The notes under the pieces were generated by a model, which saw nothing but the letters and a program-made list of their open reading frames with translations, was not told where the DNA came from and ran no database searches. The translations under genes and the position numbers were made by a program. Shown piece after piece: positions 40,659 through 49,368 of a stretch of 64,000 nucleotides of DNA (position 1 is the first letter of the stretch; each line of letters begins with the position of its first letter). This stretch comes from CAVVJA01 sp963809815. GTDB taxonomy: Bacteria; Actinomycetota; Actinomycetes; Mycobacteriales; Jatrophihabitantaceae. The stretch covers positions 489,968 to 553,967 of the forward strand of contig CAWELM010000012.1 in NCBI GenBank assembly GCA_963809815.1, read 5' to 3'.

Positions 40659-41639
40659 TTAGCGGATTGAAGCCAGATGGGGACGGACCTCGGCGGCCGC
40701 GTCCGGACCGTAAGACTCGTCGAGCCGCTTGAGGAAGTCGTCTCGCCGTACCTGGTACTCCTGGGGGCCGACGGTCTCGAGCACGAGGGTCGCGAGCAAG
40801 CTGCCGACCTGGGCGGACCGCTCCCAGGACAGGTCCCAGGACCGCGCCGTGAGGAATCCGGCCCGGAACCCGTCACCTACGCCGGTCGGATCGAGCTTGG
40901 CGTGCTCCTTGGCGATGGGCACGTGCAAGAGGTCGACGCCGCGGCCGGTGATCTCGACCCCGCGCGAACCCAGGGTTGTCACGCGCACATCGACCCGCTG
41001 CATGATCTCGGCCTCGGACAGTCCTGTCTTCGACTCGAGCAGGCTCTTCTCGTACTCGTTCGTGAACAGCAGGCTGGCGCCGTCGATGAGGGAAGCCAAC
41101 TCGCGCCCTGACATGCGGGCAATCTGCTGCGACGGATCCGCCGCGAACGCGAAGCCGCGTTCCCGGCACTCGCTGCTGTGGCGCACCATGGCAGCCGGGT
41201 CGTCAGCGCTGATGACCACCAGCTCCGCACCGGTCCGGGCAACCGCCGGGGCGAGCTCGATCAAGCGGGCCTCGCTCATCGCACCCGCGTAGAAGGACGC
41301 GATCTGGCACATCTCCTCGTCGGTCGTGCAGACGAAGCGGGCCGTGTGGTGGATCGAGGAGACGTGTACCGATTGGCAGTCGACTCCGTGGCGGGTCAGC
41401 CAGCTGCGGTAGTCATCGAAGTCCGTGCCAACCGCACCGAGCAGCACCGGCGCTCCGCCGAGTTGCGCCATGCCGAACGCGATGTTGGCAGCGACGCCGC
41501 CCCGCCGCACGACCAGATCGTCAACCAGGAACGAGAGTGACACCTTGTGGAGCTGGTCGGCGAGCAACTGTTGGGAGAACCGGCCAGGAAAGTGCATCAA
41601 ATGGTCGGTCGCGATCGAGCCGCTGACGAGGACGGGCAC
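40659..41639 (-). CDS. adoK: PfkB-family carbohydrate/adenosine kinase
   Basis: 326-aa ribokinase-fold kinase, counterpart of Rv2202c (adenosine kinase in M. tuberculosis). N-terminal SGSIATDHLMHFPGRF, GGVAANIAFGMAQLGG for substrate binding, and the C-terminal PfkB signature DPTGVGDGFRAGFLTA with catalytic Asp near residue 258. Substrate specificity in this family is hard to read; adenosine is favoured by context. GTG at 41639 is chosen over GTG 41648 or 41666 because TACCGT lies seven bases before it, fitting a leaderless transcript. Confidence 0.88.
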   Translation of the reverse strand: MPVLVSGSIATDHLMHFPGRFSQQLLADQLHKVSLSFLVDDLVVRRGGVAANIAFGMAQLGGAPVLLGAVGTDFDDYRSWLTRHGVDCQSVHVSSIHHTARFVCTTDEEMCQIASFYAGAMSEARLIELAPAVARTGAELVVISADDPAAMVRHSSECRERGFAFAADPSQQIARMSGRELASLIDGASLLFTNEYEKSLLESKTGLSEAEIMQRVDVRVTTLGSRGVEITGRGVDLLHVPIAKEHAKLDPTGVGDGFRAGFLTARSWDLSWERSAQVGSLLATLVLETVGPQEYQVRRDDFLKRLDESYGPDAAAEVRPHLASIR

Positions 41640-41715
41640 GGCAGGCACGGTACCCAATCCGTCCACGATTCCGAACTCCGGCGCTTCTCGAAAGCCCCGA
41701 CCGCTGCGGACGCGA

Positions 41716-42096
41716 CTAGCCGCAGAAGGAGTTACCGCAGGCGCAGCCGCCGCTTGCGTTCGGGTTGTCGATGGTGAAGCCCTGCTGCTCGATCGTGTCC
41801 GTGAAGTCGATGGTCGCGCCGATCAGGTAAGGCGCGCTCATCCGGTCGACGACCAGCGGTACACCGCTCCGCTCGACCTCGATGTCACCGTCGAGGGCAC
41901 GCTCGTCGAAGAACAACTGGTACTGCAGCCCTGAGCAGCCGCCCGGCTGCACCGCAACCCGCAGCCGCAGGTCGTCGCGACCTTCCTGATCGAGCAGCGC
42001 GCGCACCTTCATCGCGGCTGTCTCAGTCAACGAGACGGCCTCCGTCACCGGTGCAGTGGTCAGCTCGACGGGAGTGGTCGTCTGAGAGGCGGTCAT
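41716..42096 (-). CDS. erpA: A-type iron-sulfur cluster carrier (IscA/ErpA)
   Basis: 126-aa HesB/YadR/YfhF family protein. The three conserved Cys appear in QPGGCSGLQYQL and in GGCACGNSFCG at the C terminus. It carries Fe-S clusters to apoproteins; targets in the neighbourhood include lipA, nadA and the Rieske proteins. A 30-residue N-terminal extension rich in Thr precedes the domain. ATG at 42096 follows GAGGAGACC. Counterpart of Rv2204c. Confidence 0.92.
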   Translation of the reverse strand: MTASQTTTPVELTTAPVTEAVSLTETAAMKVRALLDQEGRDDLRLRVAVQPGGCSGLQYQLFFDERALDGDIEVERSGVPLVVDRMSAPYLIGATIDFTDTIEQQGFTIDNPNASGGCACGNSFCG

Positions 42097-42197
42097 CGGT
42101 CTCCTCGGAAGGGTCAGGTCACAGCGACGTGCCGCTGCGACCGGAGGTGTGCCGTGCTACTACATGCTACGCGTCCCGGCCCGGTCCGAACTGGAGG

Positions 42198-43154
42198 TCA
42201 GGCCCGGCGGATCTCCGTTCCGTCGACCCGAATCGGTATGGCATGCAGTCCGGACGTAGCCGGTCCACTAATGAGCGAGCCGTCGGCGGCGAAGGTCGAG
42301 CCGTGGCACGGGCAGTGGAAACCGTCGGACGGTGAGACGAATGTCACGGGACATCCTTGATGCGGGCACACCGCGTCGTAGGCGGTGTACCGCCCGGCTG
42401 AGAGCTGCAATATCCACGTCGGGTCCCCGGTGACCGGATCGGTGGTCTGCTTGCCGCCACCGACCGGCACCTGAGACGTGGTCGCCAGCGCCGCTCCCGG
42501 CGCGGTGCTGGCACCAGAGGCTGACGACCCCGCGGTCCGAGCGCTCGACGACCGGCGAAACAGCGTCGCTCCGGCCGCGAGCACTCCGCCGAGGACGGCG
42601 GCGCCGGCGATGAGGACGGCCCGGCGGAAGCGGTCCTCGCCCGTGTCGGGCCGACGGGCCTTTACCGTGTCCAGCCAGGCGTCGAGCGACCACACGCCGG
42701 CACCAGCCAGGAGCAGCGGGGTGAAGGCGAACAGGTAGACCAGGTCGGCGCTGGTGTACCAGGGTTCGGCCCCCCAACTCACGGTGAGCCATAGCGACAG
42801 GGCCAGCACCATGCCACCGAGAGCGGCGACCCGGGTGAGCAGTCCGAGCGCGATGCCGATGCCGACCGCGATCTCCGCGAAGGCCATCAACAGACCGAAA
42901 GCGAAGGTGTGGTCCGCGACGGGGCCGAGCAAGGACCGAATCGGGCTGGCGTTGCGCACTGCAGCGAGCGTGGCGTGCAGTGACGCCGGCGACGACGGAT
43001 CGAGGAAGCGAGAATCGGCGATCTTGGAGATGCCCGCATACAGGTACACGACCGCGAGAAAGCCCCGCAGCGGCAGCAGCGCCCAGCCGATCGGTCGGGG
43101 CGGAGTCTGTCGCGCCACGTGTTGCTCTGATGGTTGCGGCTGTTGTCGGGTCAA
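42198..43154 (-). CDS. DoxX-type membrane protein fused to a Rieske 2Fe-2S domain
   Basis: 318-aa fusion. Residues about 25-165 carry four membrane helices of the DoxX/DoxD quinol-linked family (AVVYLYAGISKIADS, then AFAEIAVGIGIALGLLTR). A further helix lies near 185 (AVLIAGAAVLGGVLAAGA). After a Ser/Thr/Ala linker, residues about 235-318 form a Rieske domain with CPHQGCPVTF and HCPCHGSTF as cluster ligands. A membrane electron-transfer role between the quinone pool and an external acceptor is inferred. TTG at 43154 has GGAG five bases upstream; GTG at 43118 is an alternative. nadA is divergent, 83 bp away. Confidence 0.85.
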   Translation of the reverse strand: MTRQQPQPSEQHVARQTPPRPIGWALLPLRGFLAVVYLYAGISKIADSRFLDPSSPASLHATLAAVRNASPIRSLLGPVADHTFAFGLLMAFAEIAVGIGIALGLLTRVAALGGMVLALSLWLTVSWGAEPWYTSADLVYLFAFTPLLLAGAGVWSLDAWLDTVKARRPDTGEDRFRRAVLIAGAAVLGGVLAAGATLFRRSSSARTAGSSASGASTAPGAALATTSQVPVGGGKQTTDPVTGDPTWILQLSAGRYTAYDAVCPHQGCPVTFVSPSDGFHCPCHGSTFAADGSLISGPATSGLHAIPIRVDGTEIRRA

Positions 43155-43225
43155 CGGCGCTCCGGGTGCTGGGCTACGGCGCTGTCCATCTGATCACGCG
43201 GGCGCCGCGGACGGCTGGGCGCCCG

Positions 43226-43237
43226 TAAATTGGTTAT
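43226..43237 (+). promoter_or_regulatory. Leaderless-type promoter of nadA
   Basis: TAAATT at 43226-43231 ends six bases before GTG 43238. No ribosome-binding sequence is present, so transcription is likely to start at the GTG. Confidence 0.5.
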
Positions 43238-44401
43238 GTGACCTTTACCGAACCCCAAGCAATGTCACATGCGCTGCTGTTGCTCGGGAGGGGTAGCGAC
43301 TTGCAGTCCGAGCGTGGCGTCGACTGTCCGGGGGCATTGCCGGAGCCGTCGGATCCGAGGCTGGTCGAACGCGCAACGACCGCCAAGAATGCTCTGGGCG
43401 ACCGGGTATTCGTACTTGGTCACCACTATCAGCGGGACGAAGTGATCGCCTTCGCCGATGTGACTGGTGACTCGTTCAAGCTCGCTCGGGATGCCGCAGC
43501 GCGACCCGGTGCCGAGTACGTCGTCTTCTGCGGCGTGCACTTCATGGCCGAATCGGCGGACATCCTCACCGCGCCCAGCCAGCCCGTCGTACTGCCAGAC
43601 CTGGCCGCCGGCTGCTCGATGGCCGACATGGCCGGCTACCAGCAGGTGCTCGACGCCTGGGACGTGCTGACCGACGCTGGTGTTGCGAGCGTCACGGTCC
43701 CGGTCACCTACATGAACTCGACGGCCGCCATCAAAGGGTTTACCGGTGCCCATGGCGGAACCGTATGCACGTCATCGAATGCCGAACGCGCGCTGCGCTG
43801 GGCGCTCCAGCGCGGGGAGAAGGTGCTGTTCCTGCCTGACCAGCACTTGGGTCGCAACACGGCGGTGCGCGAGCTGGGCCTGTCCCTGTCCGACTGCGTC
43901 GTGTTCGACCCGCACCGTCCGGGCGGCGGCCTGACGGCCGACCAGCTGCGGGCAGCGACCATGATCCTCTGGCGGGGACATTGCTCGGTGCATGGCCGGT
44001 TCACGCCGGAGAACGTCGACGAGGTGCGCAACCGCGTCCCCGACATCAACATTCTGGTGCACCCCGAGTGCCGGTATGAGGTCGTCGAGAAGGCGGACGT
44101 GGTCGGATCCACCGAGATGATCATCCGGACGCTCGACGCCGCGCCGACCGGGTCGTCATGGGCGGTTGGCACCGAGCTCAACTTGGTCCGCCGCCTCGCC
44201 GCCCGGCATCCCGACAAGCAGATCGTGTTCCTCGAGAAGACGGTCTGCTACTGCTCGACGATGAACCGCATCGATCTGCCGCACCTAGTCTGGTCATTGG
44301 AATCGCTCGTGCGCGGGCAGGTCGTCAATCGGATCACCGTCGAGGAGACAGTCGCCGCGAACGCACGAATAGCGCTCGACCGCATGCTCGCATTGCCCTG
44401 A
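43238..44401 (+). CDS. nadA: Quinolinate synthase NadA
   Basis: Condenses iminoaspartate and dihydroxyacetone phosphate to quinolinate in NAD synthesis, using an oxygen-sensitive 4Fe-4S cluster. The three ligand Cys lie in AGCSMADMA, WRGHCSVHGRF and EKTVCYCSTMNR. The active-site motif LGHHYQRDEV and the MNSTAAIKGF loop are intact. The 387-aa length matches actinobacterial NadA with its N-terminal extension. nadB and nadC, often linked, are absent from the window. GTG 43238 is supported by the -10 box six bases upstream. Confidence 0.94.
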   Translation: MTFTEPQAMSHALLLLGRGSDLQSERGVDCPGALPEPSDPRLVERATTAKNALGDRVFVLGHHYQRDEVIAFADVTGDSFKLARDAAARPGAEYVVFCGVHFMAESADILTAPSQPVVLPDLAAGCSMADMAGYQQVLDAWDVLTDAGVASVTVPVTYMNSTAAIKGFTGAHGGTVCTSSNAERALRWALQRGEKVLFLPDQHLGRNTAVRELGLSLSDCVVFDPHRPGGGLTADQLRAATMILWRGHCSVHGRFTPENVDEVRNRVPDINILVHPECRYEVVEKADVVGSTEMIIRTLDAAPTGSSWAVGTELNLVRRLAARHPDKQIVFLEKTVCYCSTMNRIDLPHLVWSLESLVRGQVVNRITVEETVAANARIALDRMLALP

Positions 44402-44465
44402 GCCGCCTCGCCGGACCGGCCTTCGGCCCGCCGACGCGATGGACAACTCGGCTACCCTCGGAAAT

Positions 44466-45080
44466 GTGAAGCTTTTGCCCCGCCGGTCGGAAGAGCCAGA
44501 ACCGGAGCCCGAATCCGTAGAAGAGGTGACCGTCCCCGGCTCGGCACCAAAGGGTCGGCCGACGCCGAAACGGCGAGACTCGGCCCCGCGGCGCCCGACC
44601 GTCACGCAGGCTCCGCGTAATCGCAAGGAAGCGATGCGGTTCCAGAAAGAGCAGGCCGCACGGGCCAAGACGAACCCGGCCACTGGCCAGCCGCGCAGCG
44701 CCGCCGAGACGCGGGCAGCGATGCGCCGCGGTGATCCGTCGGCGCTTCCCCGACGGGATCAGGGACCGGAACGCAAGCTCGCCCGCGACTGGGTCGACTC
44801 CCGGCGGATGCTGTCCAACTACCTGCTGCTGCTGTTCCCGCTGATGATCATCAGTATTCAGATACCGATGCTGAATTTCGTCGTTCTCGCCATCTTCCTG
44901 GCGCTGCTCGGCGAGTGGTACCTCACCGGACGCCGAATAATGGCGCTGGCCGCGCAGCGCGGCATCGAGCAGACCCGGGGTGGACCGATGGGGCTGGGGT
45001 TCTACGCCGGCAGCCGCGCGTACATGCCACGACGCTGGCGTATGCCAGCCCCGCAGGTAAGTGTCGGCGACAAGATCTAA
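44466..45080 (+). CDS. DUF3043 membrane protein (Rv2206 family)
   Basis: 204-aa protein. A long charged, Pro-rich cytoplasmic N terminus (residues 1-110) is followed by two close membrane helices (LSNYLLLLFPLMIISIQIPM and LNFVVLAIFLALLGEWYL) and a short tail ending in the conserved GFYAGSRAYMPRRWRMPAP. The family is restricted to actinobacteria; its function is unknown to me. GTG at 44466 is favoured because TACCCT lies seven bases upstream (44453-44458). The stop abuts the convergent small gene. Confidence 0.85.
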   Translation: MKLLPRRSEEPEPEPESVEEVTVPGSAPKGRPTPKRRDSAPRRPTVTQAPRNRKEAMRFQKEQAARAKTNPATGQPRSAAETRAAMRRGDPSALPRRDQGPERKLARDWVDSRRMLSNYLLLLFPLMIISIQIPMLNFVVLAIFLALLGEWYLTGRRIMALAAQRGIEQTRGGPMGLGFYAGSRAYMPRRWRMPAPQVSVGDKI

Positions 45081-45281
45081 TCAGCCCTCGGTGAGAGGCA
45101 TGGGACCGTACACGAGGGTGCCGTCCTCGAACAGGGTCACCTGCGCGATCCCGGCGGCGGCAAGTTCTCGCCACGTTTCGCCCAGCCAGCTTTCCGCATC
45201 GGACTGACTCGGGTGGGCCGGCGACGGTAGCGCCTGCGACGGCGTCCCATCAGCGCTCTCGAGCCGCCAAACCCAGCTCAC
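45081..45281 (-). CDS. Small conserved actinobacterial protein
   Basis: 66-aa protein with several Trp (SWVWRLESADG, AESWLGETWREL) and a C-terminal strand LFEDGTLVYGPMPL. Proteins of this pattern are common in actinobacteria and have no known function to me. GTG at 45281 fits the family N terminus and follows GGGAGAGA; a start at 45326 would add 15 residues. It lies tail-to-tail with the DUF3043 gene with no gap. Confidence 0.68.
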   Translation of the reverse strand: MSWVWRLESADGTPSQALPSPAHPSQSDAESWLGETWRELAAAGIAQVTLFEDGTLVYGPMPLTEG

Positions 45282-45354
45282 GGAATCTCTCCCCCTCGCC
45301 CCCAAACGAACACTGCGCCCGGTCATGCGTTCCTCCCTCCCGACGCACGCCTGA

Positions 45355-45486
45355 TCAGCTTAGGTCGTCGGTACCGACCGCGAGATCGGCGCCGCAGCCC
45401 AGCACATTTGTGCCCGGCCCGGTCGGCGAGCTGCAGGCATTCCGGATGAGAGCGGCAGCCGGATCCGAGCCCGAATGCGCTGCCAC
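45355..45486 (-). CDS. Possible 43-aa protein divergent from cobT
   Basis: ORF from GTG 45486 encoding HSGSDPAAALIRNAC followed by GPGTNVLGCGADLAVGTDD. The second block is Gly-rich and regular, with Cys residues, and has more third-position G and C than chance frames nearby. No clear ribosome site is visible, and I do not recognise a family. It fills most of the 213-bp gap before cobT. Low support. Confidence 0.3.
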   Translation of the reverse strand: MAAHSGSDPAAALIRNACSSPTGPGTNVLGCGADLAVGTDDLS

Positions 45487-45494
45487 GGCAAGAT

Positions 45495-46571
45495 GTGAGC
45501 ATGGGCGAGTCGTGGGCGGCGCAACGCACCGAGCCACTGTCCGACCCGCTCGAGCCGACCGATCCACTCAGCGAGATCGCGACGGCCGTTGACTGGCCCG
45601 ACCTCCAAGCCGAAGCGGACGCGCGGACCTGGCGCGAAGCCGGGGGCAATGTCGACGGCCAGCTGGCGACCCTGGTCGAATGGCTGTCCGGTGTCCAGGC
45701 TTCCTTCCCGCCGCATGACCTGCGCCGGGCGCGACTGGTCATGTTCGCCGCCGACCACGGAATCGCGGAAGCAGGGGTCTCCGCCCGTCCGCCCGGATCG
45801 ACGAACATCCAGGCCGCGGATGTCGCTGCTGGCGCTGACCCGTACGGCGGGCTCGCCCACTTCACGACCGCCGGGCTGCGAGTCGTCGACGTCGGGCTCA
45901 TCGAGCCCGTTCGCGGCATCGACACTCGGGTGGCCCGGCGCGGCACCGGCCGGATCGACCGGGAGAACGCGCTCACTGCCGAGGCGGCCGAAGCGGCCGT
46001 CCGGTCGGGCGCGTCGGTCGCGGATGAGGAGATCGACGGCGGTGCGGATCTGCTCCTGGCCGCCGCCCTCGGTGTCGGAGGAAGCACCGCCGCAGCGACC
46101 GTGATATCGGTCGTCACCGGAATTGAGCCGGCGAAAGTCGTTGGACGCGGAAGCGGTATCGATGACAACGCCTGGATGCGGAAACTCGCCGCGGTGCGGG
46201 ATGCGCGGTGGCGCAGCATGCCGTACCGGCAGGATCAACTCGGTCTGCTGGCGGCCTGCGGCGGCTCGGATCTGGCGGCACTTACCGGGTTCCTGCTTCG
46301 CGCGGCCAGCCGTCGCACCCCGGTGGTCATTGACGGGGTGGTCACGCTGGCCGCGGCGCTCGTCGCCCACGAGGTGGCGCCGCGCGCCGTGCGCTGGTGG
46401 ACCGTGGCTCATGCCGTCCCCGACCGTGGCTATCAGGCGGCGCTGCCGCGCCTTGGCCTCCGTCCGATCCTCGATCTCCACCTTAGGCGTGGCGACGGTA
46501 TCGGTGCCCTGATCTCACTGCCCCTGCTCCGGGCGGCCGTTCTTCTCGCCGGCGGCGACGCTAAGTCCTAG
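45495..46571 (+). CDS. cobT: Nicotinate-nucleotide-dimethylbenzimidazole phosphoribosyltransferase CobT
   Basis: Makes alpha-ribazole phosphate for the lower ligand of cobalamin, 358 aa. The family motifs MFAADHGIAEAGVSA, LGVGGSTAAATV, GRGSGIDD-type and the catalytic-site region VVIDGVVTLAAALVA are present. The catalytic Glu near the C terminus is not unambiguous to my eye. GTG 45495 or ATG 45501 could start it. The stop TAG is shared in the tetramer CTAG with the convergent gcvT stop. cobS and cobU are not next to it, unlike in many genomes. Confidence 0.87.
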   Translation: MSMGESWAAQRTEPLSDPLEPTDPLSEIATAVDWPDLQAEADARTWREAGGNVDGQLATLVEWLSGVQASFPPHDLRRARLVMFAADHGIAEAGVSARPPGSTNIQAADVAAGADPYGGLAHFTTAGLRVVDVGLIEPVRGIDTRVARRGTGRIDRENALTAEAAEAAVRSGASVADEEIDGGADLLLAAALGVGGSTAAATVISVVTGIEPAKVVGRGSGIDDNAWMRKLAAVRDARWRSMPYRQDQLGLLAACGGSDLAALTGFLLRAASRRTPVVIDGVVTLAAALVAHEVAPRAVRWWTVAHAVPDRGYQAALPRLGLRPILDLHLRRGDGIGALISLPLLRAAVLLAGGDAKS

Positions 46572-47677
46572 CGAACATGCGCCGGCACAAACGGGGGCTT
46601 GGTCACCTGGACATCGCTTCGGCGGCCGCGCACGTCCAGCCTGATCTCGTCGCCCGGCGCGACGCCAGCAACCGTGTTGATCAAAGCTAGTCCAATGCCG
46701 TGTTTGAGCGTTGGCGAGAACGTCCCGCTCGTGACCTCGCCGATCGTTGCGTCGGCGGCGTCCAGCACCGTCATGTGCGGCCGGGGGATGTTCCGGTCAA
46801 GGGCGGTGATTCCCCACAGCGTGCGTACCGGGCCGGCTTCCTTCTCGGCGAGAAGCTTCGTCCGGCCCCAGAACCGCGGCTTCTTCCACCCGACCGCCCA
46901 GGACAACCGGGCCTGGAGCGGAGAGATGTCGAGCGACAGGTCCTGTCCATGTAGCGGGTAGCCCATCTCGGTACGCAGCGTGTCCCGAGCCGCGAGACCA
47001 GCCGGCATCCCCCCGAGCGCGCGGACGACGACAACCAGCGCGTCCCACAGCGCAGGCGTGTCATCCCACGAGGGAACGAGCTCGTATCCGTGTTCGCCGG
47101 TGTAGCCCGTGCGACAGATGCGCACCGGCCGGTCGCCGTAGTCGGCGTCGGTGTAGGCCATGTAGTCGATCTCGGCCGGCAACCCGAGCCGATCCAACGC
47201 CTCGGCCGAGCGCGGGCCCTGGACGGCCAGTACTCCATAGTTGCGGTGATTGTCGACAACCTCGACGCCGGCCGGCGCGGCGGCGGCGAGCTGGCGGACC
47301 ACCAGAGCCGTGTTCGCCGCGTTCGGGATCAGGAACATCTCGTCCGGCGATATCAGGTAAGCGATGAGGTCGTCTACCACGCCGCCCGAGTCGTCACAGC
47401 ACAGCGTGTACTGGGCCTGCCCAGGCGTGATCCGGCCGAGGTCGTTGGAGAGGCAGTCGTTCACGAACTGCGCCGCTCCGGCTCCGCGCACCCGGGCCTT
47501 GCCGAGATGCGACACGTCGAACAGGCCGACGGCCTCGCGTACGGCGGCATGCTCGCGTAGCACGCCGCCGCCGCTCGCGGCGTACTCGATGGGCATCTCC
47601 CAGCCGCCGAAGTCGGCGAGCTTGGCTGCGAGGGCGACGTGCCGGTCGTACAACGGCGACCGCTCGAGATCCGACAT
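46568..47677 (-). CDS. gcvT: Aminomethyltransferase (glycine cleavage T protein)
   Basis: Tetrahydrofolate-dependent T protein, 369 aa, which releases ammonia and methylene-THF from the aminomethyl-lipoyl H protein. Motifs: DFGGWEMPIEY, FDVSHLGKARV, NAANT, YTGEHGYELVPS (folate site) and GLAARDTLRTEMGYPLHG, followed by the barrel domain TSGTFSPTLKHGIGLALI. ATG at 47677 is preceded by TAGCGT at seven bases (leaderless). It converges with cobT, sharing CTAG. lipA, lipB and lpd in the window supply lipoate and E3. Confidence 0.93.
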   Translation of the reverse strand: MSDLERSPLYDRHVALAAKLADFGGWEMPIEYAASGGGVLREHAAVREAVGLFDVSHLGKARVRGAGAAQFVNDCLSNDLGRITPGQAQYTLCCDDSGGVVDDLIAYLISPDEMFLIPNAANTALVVRQLAAAAPAGVEVVDNHRNYGVLAVQGPRSAEALDRLGLPAEIDYMAYTDADYGDRPVRICRTGYTGEHGYELVPSWDDTPALWDALVVVVRALGGMPAGLAARDTLRTEMGYPLHGQDLSLDISPLQARLSWAVGWKKPRFWGRTKLLAEKEAGPVRTLWGITALDRNIPRPHMTVLDAADATIGEVTSGTFSPTLKHGIGLALINTVAGVAPGDEIRLDVRGRRSDVQVTKPPFVPAHVR

Positions 47678-47736
47678 GACCCGCACGCTACCGAGTGCCG
47701 ATCTTTCGTGGCCGCCGCCGCCATAGCATGGCCCGC

Positions 47737-49236
47737 ATGCCGTCCGTTTCCCTCGTTGACGCCAGCGCAGACCTCACGTCTGCATCAGCCGTCGTGGTTG
47801 GCATGCTGCCTGGCCCCGACGGCGCGACGCTGGCGGCGGGCGGGGAGCCAATCGACGCCGCGCTGGGCGGCCGGCTGACCGGGGCGTTGCACGCCGTCGG
47901 CGCAACGGGCCGGCCGGACGAGGTAATTCCCATTCCGACCCTCGGCCGCGCGCCATTCCCACTGGTGATGGCAACCGGGCTGGGACCGGACGGCCACGGT
48001 CAGCGGCTGGATACCGAGAACGTGCGGCGAGCCGTCGGTGCCGCCGTCCGCGCGCTCGACAGCATTCATCCGCAGCACATCCATATCGCGGTGGGTGACG
48101 ACTCGACGAGTGCGGCGGCGGTGCAGGGGGCGCTGCTCGGCGCATACACGTACACCGAATACCGATCCGGGTCGCACCGGCCGGAATTGCGCCGCATCAC
48201 GGTCACCGTTCCGAACCCAAAAGACGCGGTGACACGGGCCGGAATTCGTCAGGCCTCGGTGGTTGCTGAGGCCGTCTCGCTCACCCGCGACCTGGTCAAC
48301 GCTCCGCCCAACGATCTTTTCCCCGAGACGTTTGCCGCGCGGGCGGCGGAGGTCGGGTCCGCGGCCGGCCTGGCCGTCGAGGTACTCGATCCGCGGGCGC
48401 TCCGGCGCGGCGGCTATGGCGGCATCCTCGCCGTCGGCAGTGGCTCGATCCGCTCACCCCGGCTGGTCCGGCTGGTGTATCGACCGGCCCGCTCGCGGCA
48501 CCGGATCGCGCTGGTCGGCAAGGGGATCACGTTCGACTCCGGAGGCTTGAACCTCAAGACCGGGTCGTCTATGAGCACCATGAAGTCCGACATGGGAGGG
48601 GCCGCAGCATGCGTTGCCGCCATAGCCGCGATTGCTCGGCTGCGGATACCGGCCGAGGTAATTGCCACCGTGCCAATGGCGGAGAACATGCCCTCCGGCA
48701 GCGCGTACCGCCCGTCCGACGTCGTCACCCTCCGGGGCGGACGCAAGATCGAGATCGCGAACACCGACGCGGAAGGCCGGGTGATCCTCGCCGACGGCAT
48801 CGTTCGGGCCGGTGAGGACGATCCGAACGCGCTGATCGAAGTATCGACATTGACCGGTGGTCAGCTCGTCGCGCTAGGCACCCGCGTCATCGGGGCGATG
48901 GGCGAGCCCGGGCTGCGCGACCTGGTCGTCTCCGCTGGAAACAGCGCTGGCGAAGCGCTGTGGGCGATGCCGCTTCCCGACGAGCTGCGTGCGGGTCTCG
49001 ACTCGCCGGTCGCCGACTTGTCGACCCTGACGGGCGACGCCTTCGCCTCCATGCTGGTGGGCGGCGTGTTCCTCGGCGAGTTCGTGCCGAGCGACCTGCC
49101 CTGGGTGCACCTCGATATCGCCGGACCATCGTTCAACTCCCGCGATCCGTACGGCTACACCCCGAAAGGTGGCACCGGCGCCGCCGTCCGGACGATCATC
49201 GCGTCCGTGAACGCGCTCGCCGGGCAAGCGAGCTGA
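47737..49236 (+). CDS. pepA: Leucyl aminopeptidase (M17)
   Basis: Cytosolic hexameric zinc/manganese aminopeptidase, 499 aa. The C-terminal catalytic domain has VGKGITFDSGGLNLKT (metal Lys and Asp), MKSDMGGAA and the signature NTDAEGRVILAD. The N-terminal domain of about 160 residues is less conserved. Counterpart of Rv2213. ATG 47737 is preferred to ATG 47728 because TAGCAT (47724-47729) lies seven bases before it and overlaps the other start. A short stem-loop follows the stop. It is divergent from gcvT; the two promoters share about 60 bp. Confidence 0.93.
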   Translation: MPSVSLVDASADLTSASAVVVGMLPGPDGATLAAGGEPIDAALGGRLTGALHAVGATGRPDEVIPIPTLGRAPFPLVMATGLGPDGHGQRLDTENVRRAVGAAVRALDSIHPQHIHIAVGDDSTSAAAVQGALLGAYTYTEYRSGSHRPELRRITVTVPNPKDAVTRAGIRQASVVAEAVSLTRDLVNAPPNDLFPETFAARAAEVGSAAGLAVEVLDPRALRRGGYGGILAVGSGSIRSPRLVRLVYRPARSRHRIALVGKGITFDSGGLNLKTGSSMSTMKSDMGGAAACVAAIAAIARLRIPAEVIATVPMAENMPSGSAYRPSDVVTLRGGRKIEIANTDAEGRVILADGIVRAGEDDPNALIEVSTLTGGQLVALGTRVIGAMGEPGLRDLVVSAGNSAGEALWAMPLPDELRAGLDSPVADLSTLTGDAFASMLVGGVFLGEFVPSDLPWVHLDIAGPSFNSRDPYGYTPKGGTGAAVRTIIASVNALAGQAS

Positions 49237-49260
49237 TCAGCCGCCGAACTCGGCCCATGC

Positions 49261-49283
49261 CCGTTCAAGCCGTCACTGAACGG
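49261..49283 (+). terminator. Stem-loop after leucyl aminopeptidase
   Basis: CCGTTCA (49261-49267) pairs with TGAACGG (49277-49283) around a nine-base loop, 25 bp after the stop. The palindrome TGACG-ATTA-CGTCA at 49289-49302 follows in the promoter region of the next gene and may be an operator. Confidence 0.45.
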
Positions 49284-49368
49284 CCGCATGACGATTACGT
49301 CACGTGCTAAATCGGACCAATTGGGTTATGGTCGATCGTATCCAGCAACCACACGGAACTGCGTCGCC

